Shown one piece after another: positions 43,884 through 53,549 of a stretch of 64,000 bases of DNA (positions are counted from its first letter, which is position 1; the number at the start of each line of letters is the position of its first letter). A program made the position numbers and the translations under genes. Origin of the DNA: CAHJXF01 sp038225855 (GTDB lineage Bacteria; Pseudomonadota; Gammaproteobacteria; Burkholderiales; Burkholderiaceae_D); contig JBBRQU010000004.1 of NCBI GenBank assembly GCA_038225855.1, forward strand, positions 1 to 64,000, in the 5' to 3' direction. The notes beneath the pieces are model-generated. The model saw nothing but the letters and a program-made list of their open reading frames with translations, was not told the origin of the DNA and did no database searches.

Positions 43884-44822
43884 ATGAACATCCTCATCCT
43901 CGGCGGCGCCGGCTTCATCGGCACGCATCTCGCGCATGCGTTGCTGGCAAAAGGCCATGTGGTGCGCATCTTCGATCGTGCGTCGGCCGTGATTTCTCCG
44001 CTCATCGACGAGCACCCGCGGCTCGATCGGGTGGAGGGCGATATCTTGAACATGGACGAGATCGACGCCGCGCTGACCGACATGGAATATGTTTTCCATC
44101 TTGTTTCCACGACGCTGCCTAAATCGTCGAACGAGAATCCCGAATACGATATTCAAACCAATCTCGTCAGCACGGTTCGTCTTCTGGAACTGGCCTATCA
44201 CCGCGATATCCGCAAGCTGGTTTTCCTTTCTTCCGGCGGTACGGTGTATGGGCCGCCTGAACAAATTCCCATACCGGAAACCCATGCGTGCAATCCGATC
44301 TCTTCTTACGGGATCGTCAAACTCGCGATCGAAAAATATCTGCATTTGTTTCGCGTGCTTCACGGGCTCGACGGATATAGCGTGCGCTTGTCGAATCCGT
44401 TCGGCGAATATCAACGCGTTCAAAGCGCGCAGGGTGTGGTCGGCGTATTTCTTAGCCGCGCCATCGGCGGCAAGCCGATTGAAATCTGGGGCGATGGTTC
44501 GGTCACGCGGGACTATATCTATGTGGGTGATGTCGTCGATTTCCTGACCCGAATTCTCGATTACAAGGGATCGACCCATGTGTTCAATGTCGGCTCCGGG
44601 ATCGGCATGAATCTCAACGAAATAATCGCGGCAATCGAGAATGTCCTCGGGCATCCGGTGGCGAAGATCTACAAGCCGGCAAGACGATTCGACGTGCCGA
44701 GCAATGTGCTGGACATCTCGTTGGCCAAACGGGAGCTCGACTGGTCGCCGCGTATTCCCTTTGCCGAAGGACTCGCGCGAACCGCGTCGTGGATCACGAG
44801 TGGCGAGCGCCGCAGCGCCTGA
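43884..44822 (+). CDS. NAD-dependent sugar-nucleotide epimerase/dehydratase
   Basis: This 312-residue extended SDR has GGAGFIG near the start, SSGGTVYG, and a YxxxK pair in SYGIVK; SNPFGEYQ and DYIYVGDVV are typical of the UDP-glucose 4-epimerase family. The exact sugar is unclear. It opens a second plus-strand run that includes a GT2, a Wzx-like flippase, a methyltransferase, another GT2 and the WbaP-type transferase. Its 3' end overlaps the next gene by 23 bases if GTG 44800 is used. Confidence 0.83.
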   Translation: MNILILGGAGFIGTHLAHALLAKGHVVRIFDRASAVISPLIDEHPRLDRVEGDILNMDEIDAALTDMEYVFHLVSTTLPKSSNENPEYDIQTNLVSTVRLLELAYHRDIRKLVFLSSGGTVYGPPEQIPIPETHACNPISSYGIVKLAIEKYLHLFRVLHGLDGYSVRLSNPFGEYQRVQSAQGVVGVFLSRAIGGKPIEIWGDGSVTRDYIYVGDVVDFLTRILDYKGSTHVFNVGSGIGMNLNEIIAAIENVLGHPVAKIYKPARRFDVPSNVLDISLAKRELDWSPRIPFAEGLARTASWITSGERRSA

Positions 44823-45807
44823 GGCACAGCGCGCCTGGCTGCCTGCGTGGTCGGTTGCGCTGTGTACCTACAACGGCGCGCCATACATCGAAGAACAACT
44901 GCGCAGCATCCTCGATGCCGGCGTGCAGTGTTCGCAGATCGTCGTCATCGATGATGCATCGAGCGATGGCACCGTCGAGATGGTCCGCGCGGTCGCTCGA
45001 TCCACACGCATTCCCTTTTGCATCGAAGTGAATGCAGAGAACATCGGCAGCGCGCGCAGCTTTCAGCGCGCTCTTCTACTCACCGCCGCCCCGATCGTAT
45101 TCCTGGCCGATCAGGACGATCTCTGGGACGCGAGAAAACCCGCGCGCATGCTCGAGGAATTCGCGCGTCGGCCGCATTTGCTGCTGCTCCACGGCGACGC
45201 TCGCCTGGTCGATGACGATGGCAACGATCTCGGCACGAGCTTGTTCGATGCGATCGAGGTGACCGCCCACGAGCGTGCGACGATTCACTTCGGCGATGCG
45301 TTCGACGTCTTCATCAAGCGCAACCTGGCGACCGGCGCGACGCTCGCGCTGCGACGTTCATTGCTCGACATCGCCCTTCCCATTCCAAATGCGTGGGTGC
45401 ACGATGAATGGCTGGCCACGATCGCCAGCGCGATCGGCACCGTGGATTTCATCGAAGAGCCGTTGACGCTTTATCGGCAGCACGGAAAGAACCAGATCGG
45501 CGCGCGGCGGCTTTCATTGAAGGAGAAGATCAATGAATCGACGCGTCGCCACGGTGACTACTACATCGTGCGAGAGGAGCGGGCCGCGGTGCTGCTCGAG
45601 CGCCTGATCGGTCTGGGTCCGACAGCGCCACCGGACCGCGTGATGAAAGCCAGAGCGAAGCTCGCCCACATGCATTTTCGCAAGGAGCTTCCCCGTAACC
45701 ACGCTGCGCGCGTGGGGCCGGTCCTGCTCGAAACCTTGTCGGGTAAATATCGCCGCTATTCGACCGGCTGGAAGAGTATCGTGCGCGATCTCTTTCACAC
45801 GTTGTAA
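44800..45807 (+). CDS. GT2 family glycosyltransferase
   Basis: This GT-A enzyme has SVALCTYNGAPYI, VVIDDASSDGT, ADQDDLWD and WVHDEWLA, the pattern of rhamnosyl- or galactosyltransferases of O-antigen loci. With GTG 44800 it is 335 residues; the longer open frame to 44641 is inside the epimerase gene and is unlikely. No membrane helix is present. It stands between the epimerase and a flippase gene. Confidence 0.78.
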   Translation: MASAAAPEAQRAWLPAWSVALCTYNGAPYIEEQLRSILDAGVQCSQIVVIDDASSDGTVEMVRAVARSTRIPFCIEVNAENIGSARSFQRALLLTAAPIVFLADQDDLWDARKPARMLEEFARRPHLLLLHGDARLVDDDGNDLGTSLFDAIEVTAHERATIHFGDAFDVFIKRNLATGATLALRRSLLDIALPIPNAWVHDEWLATIASAIGTVDFIEEPLTLYRQHGKNQIGARRLSLKEKINESTRRHGDYYIVREERAAVLLERLIGLGPTAPPDRVMKARAKLAHMHFRKELPRNHAARVGPVLLETLSGKYRRYSTGWKSIVRDLFHTL

Positions 45808-45817
45808 CGGATCGAAC

Positions 45818-47338
45818 GTGACGCCGACTGTTCGCAATGTCGCGTACAACCTTGCAGGTCAGGCGCTGCCGATGGCGGTCGCCCTCGTCGCTCTACCCAT
45901 CCTCGTGCACAGCGCGGGAACCGAGCGGCTCGGCTTTCTCGGCCTCACGTGGGCGTTGATCGGCTATTTCGCGTTGCTGGATCTGGGACTGTCACGGGTA
46001 GTCACGCGGCGCATTTCGATCGCGCAGGCACACCACACCCTGCATGTCGAAGTCCAGGTGCTGCGAAGGCTTTGCGTGTGGCTGTTTCTCGGTGTCGCGG
46101 CGATCTCGTTGATACTCGCGCTCGCGATCCCGCCCACGCTGCTCCTGGGCAAGAACGCATCGCCCGCATTGATCGAAGAAGCGCGCATCGCGTTGCCGAT
46201 TCTCTGGGCCACGGTTCCGCTCACGGTCGTGATCGGCTTGTTGCGCGGCGCTCTCGAAGGCTTGCAGCGATTCGCGCGGACCAACCTGTTGCGCGCCGTA
46301 TTCGGCATGTGGAGTTTTGCGGCGCCGCTGGCCGTATTGCCATGGACGGCCGCATTGGGCTGGCTGACCGCGGCCATTACCTTGGGACGCGTGTTGTCGC
46401 TCGTCGCCCATGTGCGCAGCACCTCGACCGCACTGAAGGAAGAGGCCGAGGCCGAAGAAAGAAACCGCGGGCTGGTCAGGCCTTTCACAGCGAGTTCTGG
46501 GACCACTGCCCCCGCTCCGACGCCGCCCTCCGCATCGGGCCCCGCCTTGGCCCCACTACTGCGCGAAGGCGGTTGGCTCACGGCCTCCAACGTCGTGGGT
46601 CCGATGATGGTGACCTTCGATCGCTTCGTGATCGCGGCGATGGTCTCTCTCACGGCCGCCAGTTATTACTTCGTGCCTCAGGAAATCGCGCTGCGGCTGC
46701 TGCTGGTGCCGGGCGCGATAGCGACCACCGTGTTTCCGATGCTCGCGCGCATGAAGGGTTTCGACGCCGGTCGCCAGCAGATTTCGACTCGAGCCCTGCT
46801 CGCGATCGGCGCCAGCAGCCTGCCTCCGTGCGCGCTGCTCGCGGCGTTGGCCGGACCTCTCATCGCCGTCTGGATGGGACACGAATTCGCAACCCACAGT
46901 GCGCCGGTGGCGGCGATCCTCGCGTTCGGCCTGTTCACGAACTGCTGCGCGCAAGCGCCGTTCGCCTGGATCCAGGCCGCCGGTCGCGCGGACGTGACCG
47001 GCAAGCTTCACCTCTTGCAGTTGCCGCTCTATCTCGCGCTCTTGGTCGGGTTGACCTGGCAGATGGGAATCGTGGGCACGGCGCTTGCGTGGAGTGCGCG
47101 CGCACTGGTCGATTGCGCGCTGCTGTTTCGCGCATCCCGCGTTCTGTTTCCCGGCGTCGCACTGGGCAGCGCCGTTCCGTTGCTGCTTTCGGGAACGACG
47201 TTCCTCGGTTTGATCGCCGCGCTGCAATTCGTCGACCTCGGACGTTTTCAAATGCCTGTGGGCATAACGCTTCTGGTTGTGGCATTAGGGATATCAGGGA
47301 TTATGTTGATGCGTTTGGTCAAAGACATTCAGCGATAA
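45818..47338 (+). CDS. Wzx-like polysaccharide flippase (MOP superfamily)
   Basis: This 506-residue protein has about 12 to 14 helices, the N-terminal NVAYNLAGQALPM and the DLGLSRVVTRRIS motif of RfbX/Wzx transporters. A Pro/Ala/Thr-rich loop (about 220-250) separates the halves. GTG 45818 is the start, ten bases after the GT2 stop. Wzx flips single undecaprenyl-linked repeat units. Its presence beside Wzm/Wzt, and with no Wzy recognised, suggests a second product or export of a side-chain unit. Confidence 0.83.
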   Translation: MTPTVRNVAYNLAGQALPMAVALVALPILVHSAGTERLGFLGLTWALIGYFALLDLGLSRVVTRRISIAQAHHTLHVEVQVLRRLCVWLFLGVAAISLILALAIPPTLLLGKNASPALIEEARIALPILWATVPLTVVIGLLRGALEGLQRFARTNLLRAVFGMWSFAAPLAVLPWTAALGWLTAAITLGRVLSLVAHVRSTSTALKEEAEAEERNRGLVRPFTASSGTTAPAPTPPSASGPALAPLLREGGWLTASNVVGPMMVTFDRFVIAAMVSLTAASYYFVPQEIALRLLLVPGAIATTVFPMLARMKGFDAGRQQISTRALLAIGASSLPPCALLAALAGPLIAVWMGHEFATHSAPVAAILAFGLFTNCCAQAPFAWIQAAGRADVTGKLHLLQLPLYLALLVGLTWQMGIVGTALAWSARALVDCALLFRASRVLFPGVALGSAVPLLLSGTTFLGLIAALQFVDLGRFQMPVGITLLVVALGISGIMLMRLVKDIQR

Positions 47339-47342
47339 TGAA

Positions 47343-48365
47343 ATGATGAAAACGATTTCCCAAACTCTCTGCCCGAATTGCTGCGGCGAAGGAAAGGAAA
47401 TCTATTCCGCTCTTCGCGACAAGCTCTATGGCGCGCCCGGAATCTGGCAAATGAAGCATTGCCAGAACGATTCCTGCGGCGTGTATTGGACCGATCCCGC
47501 TCCCGCACCCTGCGACCTGCCGCTGGCATACAAGGGTTATTACACGCATCACAAGACCGACGCCGGATCGCAGGTGAATCCGCTTTCTCTCGAAGTGCGT
47601 CGCGCTTATGTCTATCGACGCCTCGGTTATCCGCTGCGCACGTCGTGGCTGTCGCGCCAGATCAGCCGCGTCGCGCCGCTGATGTCCGAACGCAGCCAGT
47701 CGTGGCTCTACTGCAGCTTCTATCTGCCGTGGGTCGAGGATGGGTCGGTGCTGGAAATCGGCTGCGGTTCCGGTTGGCAGTTGGAGGCGCTGAAACGCGT
47801 GGGCTGGAAAACGCAGGGCGTCGATTTCGATCCGTCCGCGGCCGCCGCGGCGCGGTCGCGCGGACTCGACGTTCAAGTCGGCGATGTGCGCGACCTGGGA
47901 TTGCCGGCTGCAAGCTTCGACGCGATCGTGATGGCGCATGTGCTCGAGCATGTTTACGATCCGGTCGGGCTGCTCGCCGAGTGCAAGCGTTTGTTGAAAC
48001 CCGGCGGCCGGCTCGTGTCGATCACGCCGAACGGCCGCTCGCTAGGGCACAGGATGTATGGCCCGTCATGGCGCGGTCTCGAACCGCCGCGGCATATCGT
48101 CGTCTTCACGCCCAAGGGATTGCGGCATGCCTGTGAGCGGGCGAGCCTGCGCGTCGAGCGGCTCGACGTGACCGCGCGCGATGCGGCCAATCTTCTGCTG
48201 GCCAGCGCGCGCATCCGGCGCGCCGGCGAGACCGAGCAGATACGCCGACCTCAACAGGGCAGCCGCCCTCCCCTGTTCGCGCGCACTCTCGCTGCGATGG
48301 AACGCCTGGGTATCGCGTTCGGGCTGCCTTTCGGAGAAGAACTGGTATTGACCGCGCGAAACTAG
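47343..48365 (+). CDS. Zinc-ribbon SAM methyltransferase
   Basis: This 340-residue protein has an N-terminal four-cysteine region (CPNCCG near 10, CQNDSCG near 40), a linker with YYTHH, and a class I methyltransferase domain (LEIGCGSGWQLEA about 140; MAHVLEHVYDP). This fusion of a Cys-rich head and methyltransferase is common in surface polysaccharide loci. It follows the flippase gene by four bases. A weak ribosome site suggests coupled translation. Confidence 0.8.
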   Translation: MMKTISQTLCPNCCGEGKEIYSALRDKLYGAPGIWQMKHCQNDSCGVYWTDPAPAPCDLPLAYKGYYTHHKTDAGSQVNPLSLEVRRAYVYRRLGYPLRTSWLSRQISRVAPLMSERSQSWLYCSFYLPWVEDGSVLEIGCGSGWQLEALKRVGWKTQGVDFDPSAAAAARSRGLDVQVGDVRDLGLPAASFDAIVMAHVLEHVYDPVGLLAECKRLLKPGGRLVSITPNGRSLGHRMYGPSWRGLEPPRHIVVFTPKGLRHACERASLRVERLDVTARDAANLLLASARIRRAGETEQIRRPQQGSRPPLFARTLAAMERLGIAFGLPFGEELVLTARN

Positions 48366-48374
48366 CGCGATGCG

Positions 48375-49145
48375 ATGATCACGATCTCGATCGTCAGCCA
48401 TAGTCAGGCTGACATGGTTGCGGACCTGATGGACGATCTGGCGAGGATCGCGTCGCCGCTGATCGACTCGATCGTCCTGACGCGAAATGTCGCAGAGGAG
48501 TTCGCACCCTTCCCGACCGCGCTCGCGCACAAGTTGCAGGTCGTCGAGAACCGCGCGCCAAAAGGATTCGGAGCCAATCACAATGCGGCTTTCTCGCGCT
48601 GCCGGTCGCCCGTGTTCGCCATTCTCAATCCCGACATCCGTCTGCCTCACGATCCGTTCCGGCAGCTCGTCGATGCGTTGGGCGAGTTGAACGTCGCCAT
48701 CGGGAACCCTGTCGATCGCAGGGCGCCTGCCCTGGCCGCGCCGATGATCGTGTCTTCAGCAGGCATGCGCGAGGACTCGGCGCGTACTCTGGTCACCCCC
48801 ATCGAAGTGATCAGGCGACGGGTCTTCGGCCTGCGCGATCGCGCGTTGCGGCCCGACTGGCTCGCCGGCATGTTCCTGGTCGTTCGCAGCGATGCATTCA
48901 GAAGCGTCGGCGGATTCGACTCGCGCTACTTCATGTACAGCGAGGACTTCGATTTATGCGCCCGCCTGCGTTTGAACGGATGGGGCGTTGCCGTCGTCGA
49001 AGACGCGAGCGCCGTACACGCGGCACAACGCGCATCGCACCGATCGCTTCGTCATCTGCTCTGGCATCTGTCTAGCCTGATGAAGATGTGGTCGTCGTCC
49101 GCGTTCTGGCGTTACCGCCGCCTGTTGATGGCAGAGCGGCGATGA
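48375..49145 (+). CDS. GT2 glycosyltransferase, rhamnosyltransferase-like
   Basis: This 256-residue GT-A protein has ISIVSHSQ, the KGFGANHNAAF pattern, AILNPDIRLP and GFDSRYFMYSEDFDLCARL. The last motif (EDxDLCxR) is typical of rhamnosyltransferases such as WbbL. With rmlBACD in the locus, rhamnose is a plausible donor. Its stop overlaps the start of the next gene (ATGA at 49142-49145). Confidence 0.8.
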   Translation: MITISIVSHSQADMVADLMDDLARIASPLIDSIVLTRNVAEEFAPFPTALAHKLQVVENRAPKGFGANHNAAFSRCRSPVFAILNPDIRLPHDPFRQLVDALGELNVAIGNPVDRRAPALAAPMIVSSAGMREDSARTLVTPIEVIRRRVFGLRDRALRPDWLAGMFLVVRSDAFRSVGGFDSRYFMYSEDFDLCARLRLNGWGVAVVEDASAVHAAQRASHRSLRHLLWHLSSLMKMWSSSAFWRYRRLLMAERR

Positions 49146-50473
49146 AGGCGCATCGCAACGCGAATCGCCAGGGCGCCACGCCGCGTCCCACCGTCGGCGC
49201 CCGCAAGCGCGTGGCGATGCTGTCGTGGGCTTTCTACGGCATTTGCGCCTCGGTACTGGCATTGGCGATCGTCGAGTGGCTGGTTGCCTTGACGCCTTCG
49301 CAAACCATCTTCGTCGATACCCTGTGGTGGTCGGTCGTCGCCTTCGTCACAACCACGTTGCTGATCGATCGCTTCATTCACGTCCCCGCGGCCGAGGGCG
49401 GGATCTGGGTGGTCTTCAGCTCGGCGGCGAGCTTCGCGAGCCTGCTGGTCGTGTTCGGCGCGACGCATTCCGCCTATTCGCGAGCCGCGTTGGCGAGCGC
49501 ATTCGTTCTGGTCACGGCGTGGCTGTTCATCGGGATTCGAACGCACCTGCGCGCGCTGGTGCTGCACTTTGGCGTGCCCGAGCCGGCGGTGCTGAATCTG
49601 CTTTCTTCGGCGCGCGAGGCGTTGCGCGATGCGCGACTCACGCACGTGCAGGCCGAACTGGTCGAGACGCGCGACGTGAGCGAACTGATGTCGCTCGACG
49701 GCGTCGTGATCGATCGCTATTCGGAAAAGAGTGAGGAGCTTCGCCGCATCATCACGACCTTGAAGCTGGGGGGAGTGCGCATCTATTCGGCCGACCACAT
49801 CCATGAAATTCTCACGGGCCGGCTCGCGCTCAGTCACACCGAAGACAGCTTCCTCGACGACTCGTCGGGGCGCGTCATCTACGTCGTCATCAAGCGCGTG
49901 CTCGATTTGCTGGGGGCGAGTTTTCTGCTGGTCGTTCTCGGCATCCCGATGGTCGTGGTTGCGCTGGCGCTGCGCCTCGAAAACGGGCGCCGCGCGTTGT
50001 TCGTGCAGGATCGCGTCGGTCGCGGAGGACGTCTGTTTCGCATGATCAAGTTCTGCACGATGCGCCCTGCCGCATCCGACTCGCGCGATGCGATCGAGCC
50101 CATGTCGCAACAGCACGATGAACTGCGCGTGACGAGAGTCGGACGCTTCTTGCGCCGTTATCGCCTCGACGAATTGCCGCAACTCTTCAACGTCCTCGCG
50201 GGAACCATGAGCCTGATCGGTCCGCGGCCCGAGTGGGCCGCCACCGCCACCGACTTCTTCGAGCGCATTCCGCACTACCCTTACCGGCACTTGGTTCGTC
50301 CCGGCATCACCGGATGGGCGCAGGTCAATCAGGGTCACGTGACCGATCTTCCGGACGCGATGATCAAGCTCGAGCTCGATCTTTTCTATGTCAAGCACAT
50401 GTCGTTCGCGCTCGATCTGGTGATCGGAATCCGGACGATGCGAACCGTGCTGACGGGTCACGGCGCTCGCTGA
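49142..50473 (+). CDS. Undecaprenyl-phosphate sugar phosphotransferase (WbaP/WcaJ type)
   Basis: This 443-residue protein has four N-terminal membrane helices (about 28-140), a cytoplasmic CoA-binding-like region, and a C-terminal polyisoprenyl-phosphate hexose-1-phosphate transferase domain (about 255-443) with RVGRGGRLFRMIKF, DELPQL, SLIGPRPEW and RPGITGWAQV. It loads the first sugar-1-phosphate onto undecaprenyl phosphate, starting the glycan. The specific sugar (glucose or galactose) is not readable. It ends seven bases from a convergent gene. Confidence 0.88.
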   Translation: MKAHRNANRQGATPRPTVGARKRVAMLSWAFYGICASVLALAIVEWLVALTPSQTIFVDTLWWSVVAFVTTTLLIDRFIHVPAAEGGIWVVFSSAASFASLLVVFGATHSAYSRAALASAFVLVTAWLFIGIRTHLRALVLHFGVPEPAVLNLLSSAREALRDARLTHVQAELVETRDVSELMSLDGVVIDRYSEKSEELRRIITTLKLGGVRIYSADHIHEILTGRLALSHTEDSFLDDSSGRVIYVVIKRVLDLLGASFLLVVLGIPMVVVALALRLENGRRALFVQDRVGRGGRLFRMIKFCTMRPAASDSRDAIEPMSQQHDELRVTRVGRFLRRYRLDELPQLFNVLAGTMSLIGPRPEWAATATDFFERIPHYPYRHLVRPGITGWAQVNQGHVTDLPDAMIKLELDLFYVKHMSFALDLVIGIRTMRTVLTGHGAR

Positions 50474-50480
50474 AACGGCT

Positions 50481-51713
50481 CTACCGCGGCTTCATAGGAC
50501 TTTCCCCCCTCGTTCGAAGCAGCCCGATGGCCGCATCGTAAATCGCGTCGAGTTGCAGCGCTTTCATGCACAAGGCCTCGCCGCAAGCCGACGGATCGCT
50601 ACGTCCGCTCGGCAATGCGTCGGCGTCGAAACGCCGACCGCAACGACGCACCCATGCCACGTCGCGTCGATACAGCGTGCGTTGATCGCGGCAGAAAAAA
50701 TCTTCGACGGTGATCGCGCGAAACGGCGCGCCGGCCCAGAAGTCGCCCGCTCCGTGGATCACGCTCGACCCCGGACCGAACAGCGCCACCGTCGGCACGC
50801 CGACGATGCGCGCGAGATGCGCGATGCCGGTGTCCGGACACACCAGTAGACGCGCGTGCGCCAGCAATTGCCACAGTTGCGGCAGGTCGAGGCGGCCGAC
50901 GAGATCGGTCTCGCCCGCATGCACGCCAACCCGCATGCCGACTGCATCGAGCACGGCGCGCTCGCCCGCGCCGCCGCTCCACACGATGTGAAGTCCGTCG
51001 GCGATCAATCGATCGGCCAGTGCGCGCCAGCGCTCGGCCGGCCATTGCTTGAGCGGCGTGCTCGCGCCGACGTGCAGCACCGCGCAGGGCTGCGCGAGCT
51101 GATCGAGCGAAGGTTCGAGTCGCATCGCATCGGGCGCCGGCCATTCGCCCGCGCGAAAGCCTTCGGCGGGTGCGATCGACGCGTCATCGGCGAGGGCATC
51201 GACGAGGGCATCGGCGCGGTCATCGATCAGGCAACGCGCCGCGATATCGGCCCATGCGCCCGCGCGATCGGGATACGGGACTGCGCGATCGAGCATGACG
51301 TTCTTCCATGCCGGCTTGTCATTCGCAAAGCCGATCACGCGGCGCGCACCCGCCGCGCGCGCGAGCCACGCATAGCGATTGTCGTCGGGCACGATCGCGA
51401 GGTCGTAAGGCCCGCTGTCGATCACGCGACGCCGACTCGCGGCATCGCGCCGATTGAACGACATCGCGATCGCGCCGTAGGGTCGACGCTCGAACAGCGG
51501 CGCGACCGCAGGCCGCGCGAGCACGATGCGTTCGGCCTGCGGATAAAGCATCGCGAGCTTCTTCAGCAGCGGCGCGAGCAGGATGGTGTCGCCCAGCAGA
51601 AGGTAGTGCGCAATCAGAATGCGCCGCACCGGTTCGCCCGCGCGTGCGCGCGGCTTCGCGAGTGACGCCAGCGCGCGCAGCGCCGTGATCGAGCGGACCG
51701 CGAACGTGCTCAT
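50481..51713 (-). CDS. GT9 heptosyltransferase family protein
   Basis: This 410-residue GT-B enzyme has an N-terminal LIAHYLLLGDTILLAPLL (the GDxxLxxP pattern), HVGASTPLKQWP and CPDTGIAHLARIVGVPTVALFGPG, the core of the ADP-heptose LPS heptosyltransferase family (WaaF/WaaQ/RfaF-like). A C-terminal region with a few cysteines (CRDQ, RRCGRR, ACGEALC) is unusual. The start is taken at ATG 51713; the open frame upstream runs into apaH's promoter side and is not conserved. It may add a core heptose or another sugar. Confidence 0.82.
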   Translation of the reverse strand: MSTFAVRSITALRALASLAKPRARAGEPVRRILIAHYLLLGDTILLAPLLKKLAMLYPQAERIVLARPAVAPLFERRPYGAIAMSFNRRDAASRRRVIDSGPYDLAIVPDDNRYAWLARAAGARRVIGFANDKPAWKNVMLDRAVPYPDRAGAWADIAARCLIDDRADALVDALADDASIAPAEGFRAGEWPAPDAMRLEPSLDQLAQPCAVLHVGASTPLKQWPAERWRALADRLIADGLHIVWSGGAGERAVLDAVGMRVGVHAGETDLVGRLDLPQLWQLLAHARLLVCPDTGIAHLARIVGVPTVALFGPGSSVIHGAGDFWAGAPFRAITVEDFFCRDQRTLYRRDVAWVRRCGRRFDADALPSGRSDPSACGEALCMKALQLDAIYDAAIGLLRTRGESPMKPR

Positions 51714-51818
51714 CGCATCAAGCTCATCATGGGTGGGGGATGTGGACCAGCGACGCGCTATAGTCCGCGACCGCAAGGTCTCGCGCGCTCGATCGCGGGC
51801 CCGATTCTCCCACGACCC

Positions 51819-52670
51819 ATGTCCACTTACGCCATCGGCGACCTGCAAGGCTGCGCGCAGTCGTTGGCCGCGCTGCTCGATCGCATCGCGTTCGATGCGC
51901 GCGCCGATCGCCTGTGGCTGGTCGGCGACCTCGTCAATCGCGGACCCGATTCGCTCGCGGCGCTGCGATGCGTGAGGGGGCTCGGCGATGCCGCGACGGT
52001 CGTGCTCGGCAATCACGATCTGCATCTGCTCGCGGTGGCCGCGGGCGGTCGCAAGCGCGGTCGCAGCGACACGCTCGACGAGGTGCTCGCCGCGCCCGAC
52101 GCGACGCCGTTGCTCGACTGGTTGCGGCATCGCCCGCTCGCGCATCGCGCGCGCATCGGCAACGCGAGCATCCTCATGGTCCACGCGGGCGTATTGCCGA
52201 TGTGGACCGCGGACGACACGATGCGCCATGCGGCCGAGCTCGAAGCCGCGCTGCGCGCCGACACCTGGCACGACACGCTCGCGCATCTCTTCGGCAATCA
52301 GCCCGATCGATGGGACGACGCGCTGACAGGCGACGAGCGACTGCGCGTGATCGTCAACGCGTTGACGCGCCTGCGCTTTTGTTCAGACGATGGCCGCATC
52401 GATTTCGAATCCAAGGACGCGCCCGGTAGTTCACCGGATGCTTTCCCGCCGCCGCCCGCCGGCTTCAGGCCGTGGTTCGACATCGCGGGCCGCAAGACGC
52501 GCGATGCGCTGGTCGTCTTCGGACATTGGTCGACGCTCGGCGTGCTCGTTCGCGACGACGTGATCGCGCTCGACAGCGGCTGCGTGTGGGGCGGCGCGCT
52601 TACAGCAATTCGTCTCGAGGATCGAGCTCTGTTTCAGGTTCCCTGCCCGCAATCGCAACGCCCCGGTTAG
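51819..52670 (+). CDS. apaH: Symmetrical bis(5'-nucleosyl)-tetraphosphatase ApaH
   Basis: This 283-residue metallophosphatase hydrolyses Ap4A to two ADP and removes Np4 caps from mRNA. Motifs are YAIGDLQGC, LVGDLVNRGPDSL and VLGNHDLHLLA in order, and GHWST near the end. ATG 51819 agrees with family N-termini. It marks the right boundary of the O-antigen locus. Its last 71 bases overlap the end of the convergent plsC-like gene. Confidence 0.94.
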   Translation: MSTYAIGDLQGCAQSLAALLDRIAFDARADRLWLVGDLVNRGPDSLAALRCVRGLGDAATVVLGNHDLHLLAVAAGGRKRGRSDTLDEVLAAPDATPLLDWLRHRPLAHRARIGNASILMVHAGVLPMWTADDTMRHAAELEAALRADTWHDTLAHLFGNQPDRWDDALTGDERLRVIVNALTRLRFCSDDGRIDFESKDAPGSSPDAFPPPPAGFRPWFDIAGRKTRDALVVFGHWSTLGVLVRDDVIALDSGCVWGGALTAIRLEDRALFQVPCPQSQRPG

Positions 52671-53520
52671 TGCGCGGCTCATCGGGCACGACGATCACTG
52701 TCGAGATACCTTCGGCGGCTTCTTCGCTTTCATCGTCGAAGCCCAGCGCTTCGGCGATCAATACGCGAGTGCGCTGCCCGACTTCGTGTCGCGTCTTCGC
52801 AGCGCCATCGATCGCATCGATCAGATGCAGTTCAGCCGTGATCGGTCCCTCGCGGACGATACGCACGATCGATTGCAACAGGTTCATGTCGCCCACGTAG
52901 GCGGCCGCCGTGGTTGGGTGGCCATGCGCATCGACGTATCGAAGTCCCGCAACGACGATCGCAGCGCGCGCCTCGATCGCCGACTGAAGCAGGTTGACGT
53001 GAAAAGGCAGCAGCCGATCGCCGTCGCTAGTCGTGCCTTCGGGAAACATCACGACCAGTTCGCCCTTGCGCAGCAGTTGCGCCGCGCGATGATTGACCTC
53101 ACGCACGGCATGACGCTTGCCGCGCTCGATGAAGATCGTGCCGGTGCGATCGGTGAGATAACCGATGATCGGCCAGCGCGCGATCTCCGCCTTGGCGATG
53201 AAGCGCGCGGCGCGCACCGAGTGCACCACGTAGATGTCGATCCACGAGATGTGGTTCATCACCAGCATCGCGCCGATGCCGCCGGGCCGCATCGCATCGG
53301 CCACGGTCTTGCCTGCACTGCGGCCGGCGTCGATGCTCGGCCCGATCACGCGCACGCTAACGCCGCAAATCGCCAGCACGCGGCGCGCCCACCAGCGAAT
53401 CAGGCGCTGCTGCGTCGCATGCGACACCAACCAAAAGCCGAACGCGATGATCGCGAATCCGACCACAATGTGAAGACCGACGCGAGGCAACCCGATCGCA
53501 AGGCGCAGCGCGGGGCTCAT
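52600..53520 (-). CDS. plsC: 1-acyl-sn-glycerol-3-phosphate acyltransferase (PlsC)
   Basis: PlsC makes phosphatidic acid at the inner membrane. The 306-residue protein has an N-terminal membrane helix (about 14-33), the HxxxxD motif NHISWID (His90, Asp95) and the glycerophosphate-binding FPEGTTS. A C-terminal acidic tail (about 265-306) extends beyond the usual length and is encoded in the part that overlaps apaH. The start at 53520 directly precedes the membrane helix. It follows pyrC' by 29 bases. Confidence 0.88.
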   Translation of the reverse strand: MSPALRLAIGLPRVGLHIVVGFAIIAFGFWLVSHATQQRLIRWWARRVLAICGVSVRVIGPSIDAGRSAGKTVADAMRPGGIGAMLVMNHISWIDIYVVHSVRAARFIAKAEIARWPIIGYLTDRTGTIFIERGKRHAVREVNHRAAQLLRKGELVVMFPEGTTSDGDRLLPFHVNLLQSAIEARAAIVVAGLRYVDAHGHPTTAAAYVGDMNLLQSIVRIVREGPITAELHLIDAIDGAAKTRHEVGQRTRVLIAEALGFDDESEEAAEGISTVIVVPDEPRTNRGVAIAGREPETELDPRDELL

Positions 53521-53549
53521 GGGTGACGCTCGATGCGCACCGCGCGCAC

